64,000 bases of DNA from Calidifontibacter indicus (GCF_003386865.1 NZ_QTUA01000001.1:1178001-1242000), one strand, 5' to 3'; counted from the stretch's first letter, positions 1-9,340 are shown. Made by a program: numbers and translations. The notes: generated by a model from the sequence alone, not told the origin.

Positions 1-87
1 GAAGAAGAGCGGGAAGGCTCCCCACAACAGATAGGCCGCCAGTCCGTACGCCGTGCCCCGCGAGATCTCGTCCTGGTCGTCCTTCAC
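1..87 (-). CDS. rarD: RarD-like EamA-family transporter, N-terminal fragment
   Basis: A GTG at 87-85 opens a frame that runs off the left edge of the window, giving 29 codons. After a short acidic start the protein reads GTAYGLAAYLLWGAFPLFF, the typical N-terminus and first membrane helix of RarD (drug/metabolite transporter superfamily, inner-membrane permease often linked to chloramphenicol sensitivity). Only the first helix is visible, so the assignment rests on this short stretch. It is divergent from the enoyl-CoA hydratase that starts at 155. Confidence 0.6.
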   Translation of the reverse strand, partial: MKDDQDEISRGTAYGLAAYLLWGAFPLFF

Positions 88-154
88 TCTCGCAAGCTAC
101 GGCATCCGTGACGCGGGTCTGCGGCGGGTGGCCGGCGACCGGCAGGATGTGCCC

Positions 155-925
155 ATGACGGTTGACCTGAGGATGCACGACCAGCTGCCCGACCACGTGG
201 CGCTCATCGAGTGGGAACGTCCGCCGCACAACCATTTCGACCGCGAGATGCTCGCTCGCATCGCCGATCTGGGACGACAGGCGCAGGACGCCGGTGCGCG
301 GGCGATCGTGCTCGCCTCGGTGGGCAAGCACTTCTGCGCGGGCGGTGATTTCGGGGCGGGCGGCTTGCAGGCTTCACCGGCGGAGGCGATCAGCGCGATC
401 TACGCCGAGGGCAAGCGCATCTTCTCGCTCGAGGTGCCGCTCGTCGCCGCAGTGCAGGGCGCGGCCGTCGGTGGTGGGCTCGGACTCGCCTGCGCGGCCG
501 ACTTCCGGGTGGCCACGCCGTCGGCCCGCTTCCAGGCCAACTTCGGCCGGCTCGGCATCCACCAGGGCTTCGCGACCACGCTCACGCTGCCCCGGATCGT
601 CGGTGCGCAGCAGGCCGCCTACCTGATGTACGGCGCCCACTCGGTGCGCGGCGCGGAGGCGCTCGCGATGGGGCTGGTCGACCGGTTAGCCGACGAGGGC
701 CAGGAGCGGCAGGTCGCCCTCGCCCTCGCGGCCGAGATCGCGGCGTCCGCCCCGCTGGCCGTGCGCTCGATGCGCGCCACCCTGCGGGCCGACCTGCTCG
801 CCGGGCTCGACGACGCGTTTGCCCGCGAGTGCGAGGAACAGGTCAGGTTGATGCAGACCGCCGACGCAACGATCGGCATCGAGGCGTCGTTGGCGCGCGA
901 GCAGCCGCAGTTCGTCGGGCGCTAA
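155..925 (+). CDS. enoyl-CoA hydratase/isomerase family protein
   Basis: A 256-residue crotonase-fold protein, the usual length for the family. The oxyanion-hole segments are visible as KHFCAGGDFG (near residue 70) and VQGAAVGGGLGLACAADFR (near residue 105), and the C-terminal helical part follows. It probably hydrates or isomerises an acyl-CoA in the cytosol; the substrate cannot be read from sequence. ATG 155 was chosen because family homology begins there; an upstream in-frame GTG at 53 would overlap rarD and add an unlikely leader. The gene stands alone and ends before a perfect inverted repeat shared with the convergent ABC gene. Confidence 0.85.
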   Translation: MTVDLRMHDQLPDHVALIEWERPPHNHFDREMLARIADLGRQAQDAGARAIVLASVGKHFCAGGDFGAGGLQASPAEAISAIYAEGKRIFSLEVPLVAAVQGAAVGGGLGLACAADFRVATPSARFQANFGRLGIHQGFATTLTLPRIVGAQQAAYLMYGAHSVRGAEALAMGLVDRLADEGQERQVALALAAEIAASAPLAVRSMRATLRADLLAGLDDAFARECEEQVRLMQTADATIGIEASLAREQPQFVGR

Positions 926-940
926 CGGCCTGCGAGTGCA

Positions 941-1003
941 CGAATCCGCGTGAGTTTGTGGGGTTCGTGCGGCGTGCGAACCCCACAAACTCACGCGGAT
1001 TCG
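941..1003. repeat. Perfect 27-bp inverted repeat between convergent genes
   Basis: Arm 941-967 and arm 977-1003 are exact reverse complements separated by a 9-nt loop. It lies between the convergent hydratase and ABC ATPase genes and runs into the ATPase, supplying its last codons and stop. There is no T-tract, so it may act as a bidirectional terminator or 3' end stabiliser, or be a dispersed palindromic element. Confidence 0.8.
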
Positions 1004-1749
1004 GGGTTGTCGCGGCGGCACAGGGGGCTGTCGCCCGAAAGGATCTGCACGACTGCTTCCTCGGCGCTCGCATCGGTCTGCGCCACATAGGTGAGAAGTT
1101 CGCTGGTTGGCACGTCGAGCACGAGCTCGCCTTCGCGCAAAGCGATGATTCGATCGCAGATCGAGACCACGTCTTCGACGATGTGGCTCGACAGCACGAC
1201 GATTCGACCGCTGTCTCCAGCCTCCGACATCAGACCGCGAATCGAACGTCGCTGCTCTGGGTCCAGGCCGGTGGTCGGTTCATCGAGCAGCAACAGGCTT
1301 GGTGAAGCGACGAGCGCCTGGGCGAACGCAACTCGGCGGAGCATGCCACCGGACAATGACTTCATCCGTGCGTCGGCGGCGCGTGCGAGCCCGACGCGAT
1401 CGATCACCGCTCTTGCGGCCTCCACGGACGCTCGTCGGTCGAGGCCGCGCAACCACCCCACATACTTCACATATTCGAGCACCGTGAATCCCGTCGGCGC
1501 TTCGAAATCCTGGGGCATCAGCGCGATTTTGGATCGGGCGTGACGGGGATCTGCGTCGCCGAACCACTCAACTGATCCACCCCGAGGCGAACGCACTGTC
1601 GCGAGAATCGACAGCAGAGTGGATTTCCCGGCGCCGTTGTTTCCGATGAGTCCGATTGTCCCGGGCGTGAGCGCGGTTGAGAACTGCGAAACTCCGCCAC
1701 CTCCGCGAAAGATGTGCGACAAGTTCGAGGCGACAACGGAATCAGCCAT
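991..1749 (-). CDS. ABC transporter ATP-binding protein
   Basis: A 252-residue nucleotide-binding subunit with every ABC motif: Walker A GNNGAGKST (near residue 38), the Q-loop MPQDF, signature LSGGM, Walker B LLLLDEPTTGLD and the H-loop SSHIVED. The short length and single domain fit exporters of the ABC-2 type. It follows the permease gene by only a few bases and completes a three-gene operon with the disrupted membrane protein at 2303-5381. Its last residues (ESA) and stop lie in the right arm of the palindrome at 941-1003. The exported substrate is unknown. Confidence 0.9.
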   Translation of the reverse strand: MADSVVASNLSHIFRGGGGVSQFSTALTPGTIGLIGNNGAGKSTLLSILATVRSPRGGSVEWFGDADPRHARSKIALMPQDFEAPTGFTVLEYVKYVGWLRGLDRRASVEAARAVIDRVGLARAADARMKSLSGGMLRRVAFAQALVASPSLLLLDEPTTGLDPEQRRSIRGLMSEAGDSGRIVVLSSHIVEDVVSICDRIIALREGELVLDVPTSELLTYVAQTDASAEEAVVQILSGDSPLCRRDNPESA

Positions 1750-1752
1750 GAG

Positions 1753-2310
1753 TCACTCTTTCAGGAAGGGGCCGCGCCATGCGTACACGGCAACTGCGGT
1801 GAGGAGCGCGATGAGCGAAGCCCAAAGTGGTAGCAGGGTCGGCGAGTATCGTGCGGTCGGGAGAATTGTTGAAACTGCGATGAAGTTCAGGTAGATGGCG
1901 GTGCGCACCGGGGCGAAGCAAGACAGCGCGAGGCTCGTTACCGCGCACAAACCAGCGCCGCCGGCACCTCGCTGTATCGATCCCGGCTGCGTCAATGAGA
2001 CGCACGCAATTGCCGCCAGCCACGGGATCATCCATGCTGCACGTGGCAGGACGAGACTGCGGGCGGCCGGAAGGCGATCAGGCGTGCAGCGGTCGAAAAG
2101 AGTGACGGGTAGCAGGGACCACGAAACGATCAGGAGGCCGAGCCCGACGGGAAGGCCGTGGTTGACGACGATCAGGCTTCCCGCTGTGTCGTGCCGAAAG
2201 GCAACTGCGCCGGCGAGCAGCAACGTTTGGAGTGCGAGGCTCGATGTCCCGCGGTGTGATCTCCACCAAAGAGAAGCAAGTACGCTCCACCGCAGTGCCG
2301 AATCATCCAT
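1753..2310 (-). CDS. ABC-2-like integral membrane permease
   Basis: A 185-residue hydrophobic protein with roughly five to six membrane segments and no recognised catalytic motif. It sits 3 bp upstream of the ATP-binding protein, so it is the likely membrane partner. ATG 2310 was chosen because the reading frame of the upstream membrane gene, once a single-base lesion is allowed for, would stop at TGA 2305-2303 and so overlap this start (ATGGATGA), a typical translational-coupling arrangement; no good Shine-Dalgarno is seen. With its upstream partner broken, the transporter may be non-functional or poorly translated. Confidence 0.65.
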   Translation of the reverse strand: MDDSALRWSVLASLWWRSHRGTSSLALQTLLLAGAVAFRHDTAGSLIVVNHGLPVGLGLLIVSWSLLPVTLFDRCTPDRLPAARSLVLPRAAWMIPWLAAIACVSLTQPGSIQRGAGGAGLCAVTSLALSCFAPVRTAIYLNFIAVSTILPTARYSPTLLPLWASLIALLTAVAVYAWRGPFLKE

Positions 2311-2512
2311 TGGGGGTGAAGGCCGCCGGCGGTTTGATGCCGTACAGGGAGCAGGAAAGACAGTCTTGGGTAAGTCTGCTTCGCCCATTCATCTGAATCG
2401 GGTCGTGACAGCCACTCCTGTTCGCGCTTGCTCAGGCCGCTCGGCATCGACTTGACCGCCCGGTGTTGCAGCCACGCGCTCAATGTGAATGCCGCTGCCA
2501 GGGCATCGTTAG

Positions 2513-4224
2513 CCTCGATCTTTCATCGGGCGGACGTGTGCCGTCGTTGACGGCGTGATCGCCGGTTCTGGTGTCGGTTCTGCCTGATGGGTGTGACAAG
2601 TCCCCGCGATGTCGTTCGCGGTGGGCGCCGGTTTCCACGTGGCCGGTAGTCGTGCGGGGTCGTCGGGACGGGTGCCGGTGGTCACCCCGGCGCGGTCGCT
2701 GCCGGCGCGGGGTCGTGTAGTCGTTTCCAGGCAGTGATCACGAGGTCGGCGTTTGCTGCGGTTTCCTTGATGTGCAACAGGATTCGGCGACTGTGCCGAG
2801 CGATAGCGGCCGGGATCGTGAAGACCCGTAACCGTAGTTTCTTTGGTTCCCAGCGGCGTGCCTCGTGCTCGGCGTCGAACCCGATCAGCTGGGTCCAGGC
2901 GATCAGGTCGGCCGCGAGCATCACGATGGCGCACCAAATCTGGTTGGCGGTGAACCCTTTCAGCGGCAAGTTCCGCAGCCCGGTGTCCTTCGCGATCCGG
3001 ATCCGGTCCTCACACCGCGCCCGCCGCCGGTGCCGCAACTCCAGGTTCGCCAGTTGCCCGCGGGTGGTGTTGGTCGCGAACGCGGTCAACCGGTACCCGT
3101 CGACGTCGTCGAACCGCAACTGCGCTCCGGGGTGGGGTCGTTCCCGGCGCACGATGACCCGCATCCCTGCCGGCCAGCCGGACAACAGACCGCGGAACGT
3201 GAGCAGGCCGGTCAGTTCGACCACGTCCGCGCCTTCGCGGACCTCGCCATCGGCGTTCAGTGCTGCCTGCCACGCCTTGGCCGGGATCAGCCGGTACAGC
3301 TCGGGCAGGCACGCGGGCAGGGTGAACCCGACCGAGTACGAAACACCCCGGCGGGCAAGCCACCTGGTGTACTCCTGGGTTCCGCCGCCGCCGTCGGTGC
3401 GGATCAGCACCTTGCGGCCCGGCCGGGCCGGGTTGATCCCGGGCAGCTGTTTGAGCGCGTCCCGGGTGACCTGGATGTGGTCGGCGGCGGTGTTGGAGCC
3501 GGCGTTACCCGGCCGCAACTGCATCGCCAATGGTTCACCGGTCCCGTCCGGGCCGTGGTCCACGAACGCACACAACGGGTGGAACCCGAAGCCTTTCTTG
3601 AACGTGGGCTTGGCTTCTTCCTTGTCCGAGTGCGCGGTGATCAGCGTGGCGTCCAGGTCCACGATCAACGGATCGGTGGCGGTCACACCGTGGGTCGGTG
3701 CGCGCTCACCGGCCAGCGCCCACGCGCGGGCACGGGCGGCACGTCGTGCGGCCGCCACCTGCTTCAACACGCGGTGGGCGTCCGCGGCCAACGCGGTAAT
3801 CGTGCGAGAGATCGTTGCCTCGGATCCAACCGGTCCGTACACGTCGGCCTCGGACCGGATCACTGCCGCGTCCGCCAGGCAGTCACCGCCGAGCGCCAGC
3901 GTCACGGCCAGGTCGGTGAGCACCTTGGCCGGGTGATGCACCGCCGCCGGCTTGCGCCACCCATCCAGAGCCCGCGCCATCGCCGGGGACAGACCCGTCA
4001 CCTCCGCGGCCGTGGTCAGCAACACCCCGCCCGCCGAACCAGCCGCCGACACCGGTGCCGTGTCGACCTGAACAGACGGGTAGAACCCGGTAGTCTTCTT
4101 CACCTGGAAGGTGCTCCTCGAACTGGTTCCGATAGTTGCTTCGCAACACCTATCGTCCCAGGTCAGGAGCACTTTTCAGTTCACAACACGGCCGTCGACA
4201 CCGACACCCGATGAAATCTCGAGG
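2513..4224 (-). mobile_element. IS1380-family insertion sequence, 1712 bp
   Basis: The ends are imperfect inverted repeats: the left begins CCTCGATCTTTCATCGGG at 2513 and the right, read on the minus strand from 4224, begins CCTCGAGATTTCATCGGG (16 of 18 identical). Both are flanked by TTAG (2509-2512 and 4225-4228), the 4-bp target duplication expected of IS1380. It carries a single intact transposase gene and sits in the same orientation as the gene it interrupts. Confidence 0.9.
2682..4103 (-). CDS. IS1380-family transposase
   Basis: A 473-residue DDE-type transposase. The likely catalytic Asp residues are in LIVDLDATLI (near residue 145) and LIRTDGGGG (near residue 233), with the downstream YRLTAFATN segment and an arginine-rich RHRRRARCEDRI segment holding the usual Glu. 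GTG 4103 (VKKTTGFYPSVQ) was chosen because family similarity starts there; an in-frame ATG at 4172 would add a poorly supported leader. The gene is intact, so the element may still be mobile. Confidence 0.9.
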   Translation of the reverse strand: MKKTTGFYPSVQVDTAPVSAAGSAGGVLLTTAAEVTGLSPAMARALDGWRKPAAVHHPAKVLTDLAVTLALGGDCLADAAVIRSEADVYGPVGSEATISRTITALAADAHRVLKQVAAARRAARARAWALAGERAPTHGVTATDPLIVDLDATLITAHSDKEEAKPTFKKGFGFHPLCAFVDHGPDGTGEPLAMQLRPGNAGSNTAADHIQVTRDALKQLPGINPARPGRKVLIRTDGGGGTQEYTRWLARRGVSYSVGFTLPACLPELYRLIPAKAWQAALNADGEVREGADVVELTGLLTFRGLLSGWPAGMRVIVRRERPHPGAQLRFDDVDGYRLTAFATNTTRGQLANLELRHRRRARCEDRIRIAKDTGLRNLPLKGFTANQIWCAIVMLAADLIAWTQLIGFDAEHEARRWEPKKLRLRVFTIPAAIARHSRRILLHIKETAANADLVITAWKRLHDPAPAATAPG

Positions 4225-5460
4225 TTAGGGGGAGAGTCGGCGCGATACTCTGCGCACAACGATGGGTTGACCAGGCTCGGCAGGAAATCGCTGACCGACA
4301 CGGCGGGCTCGGTGGACGGCAAGCCGGCCGTAACGACCGCGCCGATGCTCGGCGGCGTTGATGTCGTGGAGCCGCCCACTTGGCGGTAGCGAGCGATCGG
4401 TCGTAAGCCGGCGTGCTCCATCTGGACAAGGTAGGGGAGCATGGCGCGCAGGGAAGAGCTTGGTTCGTACCCGCTTCCACGCGCCGTACAGAACTCAAAG
4501 CCTTGCTCAGACGCACACGCCCCGACCACAGGGTGTGCGACGGCATCGAATTGCTCGGTGGCCGATGCTGATCGCATTGTGGTAGCGACTCCGAGGCCCA
4601 CCACTGCGGCACTCGCGACCGCCACGGCCGCGCGCGATCGTTGCCGGAGCTGGGAGGCATCAGCTGTCAACAGCGCCAGCCAGCAAGCTGTGCTGACGAG
4701 CACGGCAATCAGGACGTGCCAGCCGACCTTTTCCAGGTTCGGCGTTGTGCCGATGAGGGTGACCGACGACGCGGTGGGCGCAAAGAAATCGGACAGTCCA
4801 CCAATCGGCACCATCGCGGTGATGAAAATCGCGGCTCCCGATACTGCTGGTGCCAGCCGATGCGGCCAAACGATGCCCACCGTCGCACCCACCGCCGCGG
4901 CGGCTTCGACAGCACAAACCGTGTGCATCAGCAATAGGAGATGAGCGGAAGGCACCCCCGGGCCCACTGTGAACAGGTTGACCGCCCACAGAGCGAACGC
5001 GGCGATCAGGATTCCCGTAACGGTGGCCATCGTCGTTGCTGCAACAGCGGACGCAAACAATCTCGTGGTTCGACCACCGGGCGCCCCAGCCCGTGCACGC
5101 ACCGAAGCGACCACCCCTTGGGTCAGCGCGCAAGCGCTGACGGCGCTCGCCGTCGAGAGAAACCAGGTCAGGCCCTCAAGGAGATAGAACGCAACCCCGC
5201 CCTCTCGAGACCAGACAACTCCTCGTTGCACCGCAGCGACCGTAAATGCTCCCCCGATGAGGGCGCTGATCGCTGCGGTGCTGGTGAGAAAGATGAGCCG
5301 AGATGGCCGCATCAGTGACCTGCGACGGCGCGAGCCCAGCGCGCGGCGCGTACGGCGAGTCTTGTAGTGCACCCCTGGCATCTCATGGCTTCCCCTCTCG
5401 AAACGACTCCCCCTGGAGTCGTGTGTCAGGAAGCTACCAGTCGAGATGACATCGGTTCGG

Positions 5461-5516
5461 CGGTTCCAGTGAAGGATTGCTGCTGCCTTGGCAACAGCAA
5501 TCCTCCACTGGAACCG
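5461..5516. repeat. Inverted-repeat element, copy 1 of 2
   Basis: Arms 5461-5482 and 5495-5516 are 22 nt each and complementary except for one position. The 20 bp at 5466-5485 recur exactly at 57316-57335. It lies just downstream of korB (minus strand) and upstream of the broken ABC-operon gene, a position suited to a terminator, although no U-tract follows. Confidence 0.75.
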
Positions 5517-5522
5517 GTGAGG

Positions 5523-6599
5523 TCAGTCGCGAGCCTGCACGTCCCAGGTGTCGGAACCGTCGAGCAGCTGCTGCAGTTCGGCGTCGGCGACCTGTTCGCC
5601 GCCGGTGGCCTGCTCGATCTGTGCCCGCACACCGTCGTCGTAGGTCGGGGCGTCGACCTGGCGGAAGACGCCCATCGGCACGTGCGCGAACGACGGGTCG
5701 TCCAGGCGGGACAGCGCGAACGCGAGCCCGAGGTCGGTCGGGTCGTGGCGCACGATGCGGTCGGCGGGGGCGTCCTTCTCCGCGACGACCTCGAGCGATC
5801 CGTTGTCGGCGTGCACGACCACGCGGGTGTCGTCGCCGGCGCCGGCGCGCACCGGCTCACCGGGCACGAGGTGCAGGATGCGGGCGGTGGCCTCGTCGCG
5901 GTCCTTCAGCAACTCGAACGCGCCGTCGTTGAAAATCGGGCAGTTCTGGTAGATCTCGATGAGCGACGTACCGCGGTGTGCCGCAGCTGCTTTCAGTGTC
6001 TCGGTGAGGTGCTTGCGGTCGGAGTCCATGGTGCGGGCGACGAACGTGCCCTCGGCGCCGAGCGCGAGCGAGACCGGGTTGAACGGACGGTCGACCGAGC
6101 CGGCCGGGGTCGACTTGGTGATCGCGCCCACGTCGGACGTGGGGGAGTACTGACCCTTGGTCAGGCCGTAGATCTTGTTGTTGAACAACAGGATCGTGAG
6201 GTTGACGTTGCGGCGCAGCGCGTGGATCAGGTGGTTGCCGCCGATCGACAGCGCGTCGCCGTCACCGGTGACGACCCACACCGACAGGTCGCCGCGCGAG
6301 GTGGCCAAGCCGGTCGCGATCGCCGGGGCGCGCCCGTGGATCGAGTGCATGCCGTAGGTGTCGAGGTAGTACGGGAAGCGGCTGGAGCAGCCGATGCCGG
6401 AGACGAACACGATGTTCTCGCGGCGCAGCCCGAGCTCGGGCAGGAAGCCCTGCACGGCGGCCAGGATCGCGTAGTCGCCGCAGCCGGGGCACCAGCGCAC
6501 TTCCTGGTCGGAGGTGAAGTCCTTCTTGGTCTGCTTGGCGTCGGTGGTGGGCACACCGGCGGTGCCGCCGATGGTGGGGATGCCGAGATCGATGCTCAC
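5523..6599 (-). CDS. korB: 2-oxoacid:ferredoxin oxidoreductase, beta subunit
   Basis: A 358-residue thiamine-pyrophosphate-binding subunit. It has CPGCGDYAIL, the TPP/Mg motif GDGDALSIGGNH and the NNKIYGLTKGQ segment typical of KorB/PorB. With KorA it would oxidatively decarboxylate 2-oxoglutarate (or another 2-oxoacid) to the acyl-CoA and reduce ferredoxin. GTG 6599 overlaps the korA stop by 4 bp (GTGA), so the two subunits are co-translated. Substrate choice between 2-oxoglutarate and pyruvate cannot be settled here; the two-subunit actinobacterial form is usually 2-oxoglutarate specific. Confidence 0.93.
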   Translation of the reverse strand: MSIDLGIPTIGGTAGVPTTDAKQTKKDFTSDQEVRWCPGCGDYAILAAVQGFLPELGLRRENIVFVSGIGCSSRFPYYLDTYGMHSIHGRAPAIATGLATSRGDLSVWVVTGDGDALSIGGNHLIHALRRNVNLTILLFNNKIYGLTKGQYSPTSDVGAITKSTPAGSVDRPFNPVSLALGAEGTFVARTMDSDRKHLTETLKAAAAHRGTSLIEIYQNCPIFNDGAFELLKDRDEATARILHLVPGEPVRAGAGDDTRVVVHADNGSLEVVAEKDAPADRIVRHDPTDLGLAFALSRLDDPSFAHVPMGVFRQVDAPTYDDGVRAQIEQATGGEQVADAELQQLLDGSDTWDVQARD

Positions 6600-8473
6600 A
6601 GGTTGACCTCCTCGAGGTGGTCGGTGATGACGGTGGCTAGTTCGGCTGCGGTGAAAGGCAGCCCGCGGACGGCGGTGTGCGACTTGATGTCGACGAGGTA
6701 CTTGCTGCGCAGCAGCATCGCGAGTTGTCCGAGGTTCATCTCGGGCACGATCACGCGGTCGTACGCCTTGAGCACCGCCTCCAGGTTGGCCGGGAAGGGG
6801 TTGAGGTGGCGCAGGTGCGCGGTGGCGACCTGCGCACCGCCGGCGCGCACGAGGCGGGCCGCGGCCTGGATCGGTCCGAAGGTCGAGCCCCAGCCGAGCA
6901 CCAGCGTGTTCGCGCCGCCGCTCGGGTCGTCGACCTGCACGTCGGGCACCGTGATGCCGGCGATCTTCGCCGCGCGGGTGCGCACCATGTGGTCGTGGTT
7001 GGCTGGGTCGTAGCTGATGTTGCCGGTGACGTCGGCCTTCTCGATGCCGCCGACGCGGTGTTCGAGACCGGGCGTGCCGGGCACCGCCCACGGACGCGCC
7101 AGCGTCTCGGGGTCGCGCTTGTAGCCGTGGAACATCGGCAAACCGTCGGCGTCGACGTCGTTGGGTTCGGTGGTGAACTCGACGGTGAGGTCGGGCAGGT
7201 CGCCGATCGAGGGCACCAGCCACGGCTCCGAACCATTGGCGAGGTACCCGTCGGACAGCAGGATCACCGGGGTGCGGTAGGCCGTGGCGATGCGGACGGC
7301 GTCGAGCGCCGCGTCGAAACAGTCGATCGGGGTCGACGGCGCGATGACCGCCACCGGCGACTCGCCGTTGCGGCCGAACATCGCCTGCAACAGGTCGGAC
7401 TGCTCGGTCTTGGTCGGCAGGCCGGTCGACGGACCACCGCGCTGCACGTCGACGACCACCAGCGGCAACTCCAACGAGACCGCGAGACCGATCGTCTCGG
7501 CCTTGAGTGCGAGGCCGGGGCCGCTGGTGGTGGTGACACCGAGCGAGCCGCCGAAGGAGGCGCCGAGCGCGGCGCCCACGGCCGCGATCTCGTCCTCGGC
7601 CTGCAGCGTCATGACACCGAACCGCTTGAGCCCGGAGAGCGTGTGCAACAGGTCGGACGCCGGCGTGATCGGGTAGCTGCCAAGCGTCAGCGGGATGCCG
7701 GCGCGGTGGGCCGCGGCGACCAGGCCGTACGCGAGCGCGACATTGCCGGTGATGTTGCGGTAGGTGCCGCTCGGCATCGGCGCCGGGGCGATCTCGTACC
7801 GCACCCCGAACGCCTCGGTGGTCTCGCCGTAGGCGTGGCCGGCGTGCAGGGCCTTGATGTTGGCGGCCAGGATGTCGGGCAACTTGGCGAACTTGCTCTG
7901 CAGGAACTTTTCGGTGCCCTCGAGCGACCGCGAGTACATCCACGCGAGGAGGCCGAGCGCGAACATGTTCTTCGCGCGTTCCTTGTCCTTGCGGGTGAGG
8001 GAGTCGAACTCCTCGAGCGCGTCGACGGTGATCGAGGTGAGCGGCACCGGGTGCACCTGCCAGGAGGCGAGGCTCTCGTCGTCCAGCGGGCTGGCGGCGT
8101 AACCGACCTTCGCGAGGTTGCGCTTGGTGAACTCGTCGGTGTTGACGATCACGGTGGCGCCGCGCGGCAGGTCGCCGAGGTTGGCCTTGAGGGCCGCCGG
8201 GTTCATCGCGACGAGCACGTCGGGCGCATCACCCGGGGTGAGCACGTCGTGGTCGGCGAAGTGCAGCTGGAAGCTGGACACGCCGGGCAGCGTGCCCTGA
8301 GGTGCGCGGATCTCTGCCGGGAAGTTGGGCAGGGTCGACAGGTCGTTGCCCAAGGACGCGGTCTCGGCGGTGAACCGTTCGCCGGTCAGCTGCATGCCGT
8401 CGCCGGAGTCGCCGGCGAAGCGAATGACCACACGGTCGAGGGCTTGGGAGTGCTTCTTGCTCACGTGATCCAT
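6596..8473 (-). CDS. korA: 2-oxoacid:ferredoxin oxidoreductase, fused gamma-alpha subunit
   Basis: A 625-residue protein with an N-terminal gamma domain (RFAGDSGDGMQLTGERF, residues about 18-200) fused to the alpha domain (YPITPASDLL near residue 270; TTSGPGLALKAE; QRGGPSTGLPTK), the usual KorA architecture. It provides the pyrimidine-side TPP contacts and CoA site, and KorB completes the active site. No ferredoxin-like delta subunit gene is adjacent, so electrons go to a separate ferredoxin. It is the first gene of a korA-korB pair; no clear promoter was picked out in the 90 bp upstream. Confidence 0.93.
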   Translation of the reverse strand: MDHVSKKHSQALDRVVIRFAGDSGDGMQLTGERFTAETASLGNDLSTLPNFPAEIRAPQGTLPGVSSFQLHFADHDVLTPGDAPDVLVAMNPAALKANLGDLPRGATVIVNTDEFTKRNLAKVGYAASPLDDESLASWQVHPVPLTSITVDALEEFDSLTRKDKERAKNMFALGLLAWMYSRSLEGTEKFLQSKFAKLPDILAANIKALHAGHAYGETTEAFGVRYEIAPAPMPSGTYRNITGNVALAYGLVAAAHRAGIPLTLGSYPITPASDLLHTLSGLKRFGVMTLQAEDEIAAVGAALGASFGGSLGVTTTSGPGLALKAETIGLAVSLELPLVVVDVQRGGPSTGLPTKTEQSDLLQAMFGRNGESPVAVIAPSTPIDCFDAALDAVRIATAYRTPVILLSDGYLANGSEPWLVPSIGDLPDLTVEFTTEPNDVDADGLPMFHGYKRDPETLARPWAVPGTPGLEHRVGGIEKADVTGNISYDPANHDHMVRTRAAKIAGITVPDVQVDDPSGGANTLVLGWGSTFGPIQAAARLVRAGGAQVATAHLRHLNPFPANLEAVLKAYDRVIVPEMNLGQLAMLLRSKYLVDIKSHTAVRGLPFTAAELATVITDHLEEVNL

Positions 8474-8566
8474 CTCTTAGGCGCCGGATATTTCGACTCC
8501 TACAAAGGTACGCCTTGGTGCAAGCCGCCTCCGAAGCGTCCAGGTTATGAACGCGGTAACGCGAGG

Positions 8567-9340
8567 TTATGTCGTTGTAGGCACCGCTCTCCAGTCGTCG
8601 AACACGCTGCGCGACGTCTGCGGCGCGGGGTCGAGGGTGCGTTGGACGGCACCCGGCAACGCCAGTTCGAAGACGTCACGGGAGGCGCCTGAGGTCTCGG
8701 CAGCGGGACGCCGGCCGAGCAGGGTGACCGTGTCGATCTGCCGGCCGGGCAGGAACCCCGCGTCGCCCCGATGCCGGTCGTCGAGCGCGAGGTCTTCGAC
8801 GACCGCGGTGCGCCCGGCGAGATCGAACCGGGTGCGGCAGTGCAGCCGTCCGCCGCGCTCGCCGTGCCGGCCGAGGGTGATCGCGTCGCGCAGCACCATC
8901 GTGGCGCCCGCGGCGAGTTGGGCGTGGGTGGAGCGGTGCACGGCCGCACCGTCGCAGACCACCAGCGGTTCGCCCCACCAGGTGAGCCGTGCACCGGTGC
9001 CGAGCCGGATCCAGGTGCTCCACCGGGCCGATTCGCCGCGTCCGTCGTAGGCGACGGTGGCGGCGACGTCGGTGAGGTCGAGGTGGGTGCCGGCGCCGAG
9101 CACGAGTTCCAGGTTGAGGTGGTCGCCGCCGAGCAGGGTGGCCTCGGTGGCCACGAGCGTGACCGCGAGGCCGTCGTCGTGGCGGGCGGTCACCCGAGGC
9201 GCGAGCAACCCGGTGCGCAGCACCGAGCGCAACCCGTCGGGGATGCGGTGCACCTCGATCCGGGTGGTGCGTGCCTGCGCCTGCGCCTCAGTGGTGGTGT
9301 GTGCCGGCCGGTTCATGGTGATGGGTGCTGTCGTGATCAT
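8567..9340 (-). CDS. ureD: urease accessory protein UreD (UreH)
   Basis: A 257-residue UreD-family protein, the scaffold that recruits UreF and UreG to apo-urease for nickel insertion. Family landmarks are the [16 protein letters not shown] segment and GRRPAAE near the C-terminus. The N-terminus is uncertain: ATG 9340 or in-frame ATG 9316, neither with a clear ribosome site, and both overlap the end of ureG, so translation is probably coupled. It is the last gene of the urease operon. Confidence 0.85.
   Translation of the reverse strand: MITTAPITMNRPAHTTTEAQAQARTTRIEVHRIPDGLRSVLRTGLLAPRVTARHDDGLAVTLVATEATLLGGDHLNLELVLGAGTHLDLTDVAATVAYDGRGESARWSTWIRLGTGARLTWWGEPLVVCDGAAVHRSTHAQLAAGATMVLRDAITLGRHGERGGRLHCRTRFDLAGRTAVVEDLALDDRHRGDAGFLPGRQIDTVTLLGRRPAAETSGASRDVFELALPGAVQRTLDPAPQTSRSVFDDWRAVPTTT

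Larger units (their letters stand above)
2303..5381 (-). pseudogene. Multi-pass membrane protein gene split by IS1380 and frameshifted
   Basis: The 5' part (5381 to 4225) encodes about seven membrane helices followed by an extracytoplasmic domain with a Cys pair (CASEQGFEFC) and ending ...ADSPPN. An IS1380 element (2513-4224) interrupts it. Removing the element and one copy of the 4-bp duplication TTAG restores an open frame directly: ...RADSPPN joins DALAAAFTLSAW... and runs on to WAKQTYPRL. The frame is then off by one; deleting one A from the AAA run at 2356-2358 (top strand) gives an ending LSSCSLYGIKPPAAFTPNG and a stop overlapping the permease start. The second lesion could be a sequencing error. 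Start ATG 5381 has an AGGGGAAG ribosome site upstream. Probably the accessory or large membrane component of the ABC operon. Confidence 0.8.

Noticed and set aside
2172-2483. 103-codon minus-strand frame as an independent gene
   Set aside because: It is the 3' part of the IS-interrupted membrane protein gene running past a frameshift into the permease gene.
5523-7943. 806-codon continuous frame suggesting a fused KorA-KorB
   Set aside because: The upstream part is an out-of-frame shadow of korA; true korB begins at GTG 6599 with a 4-bp overlap.
6677-8692. 671-codon open frame on the strand opposite korA
   Set aside because: Arg/Gly/Val/Asp-rich mirror of korA caused by GC-rich third positions; no family features.
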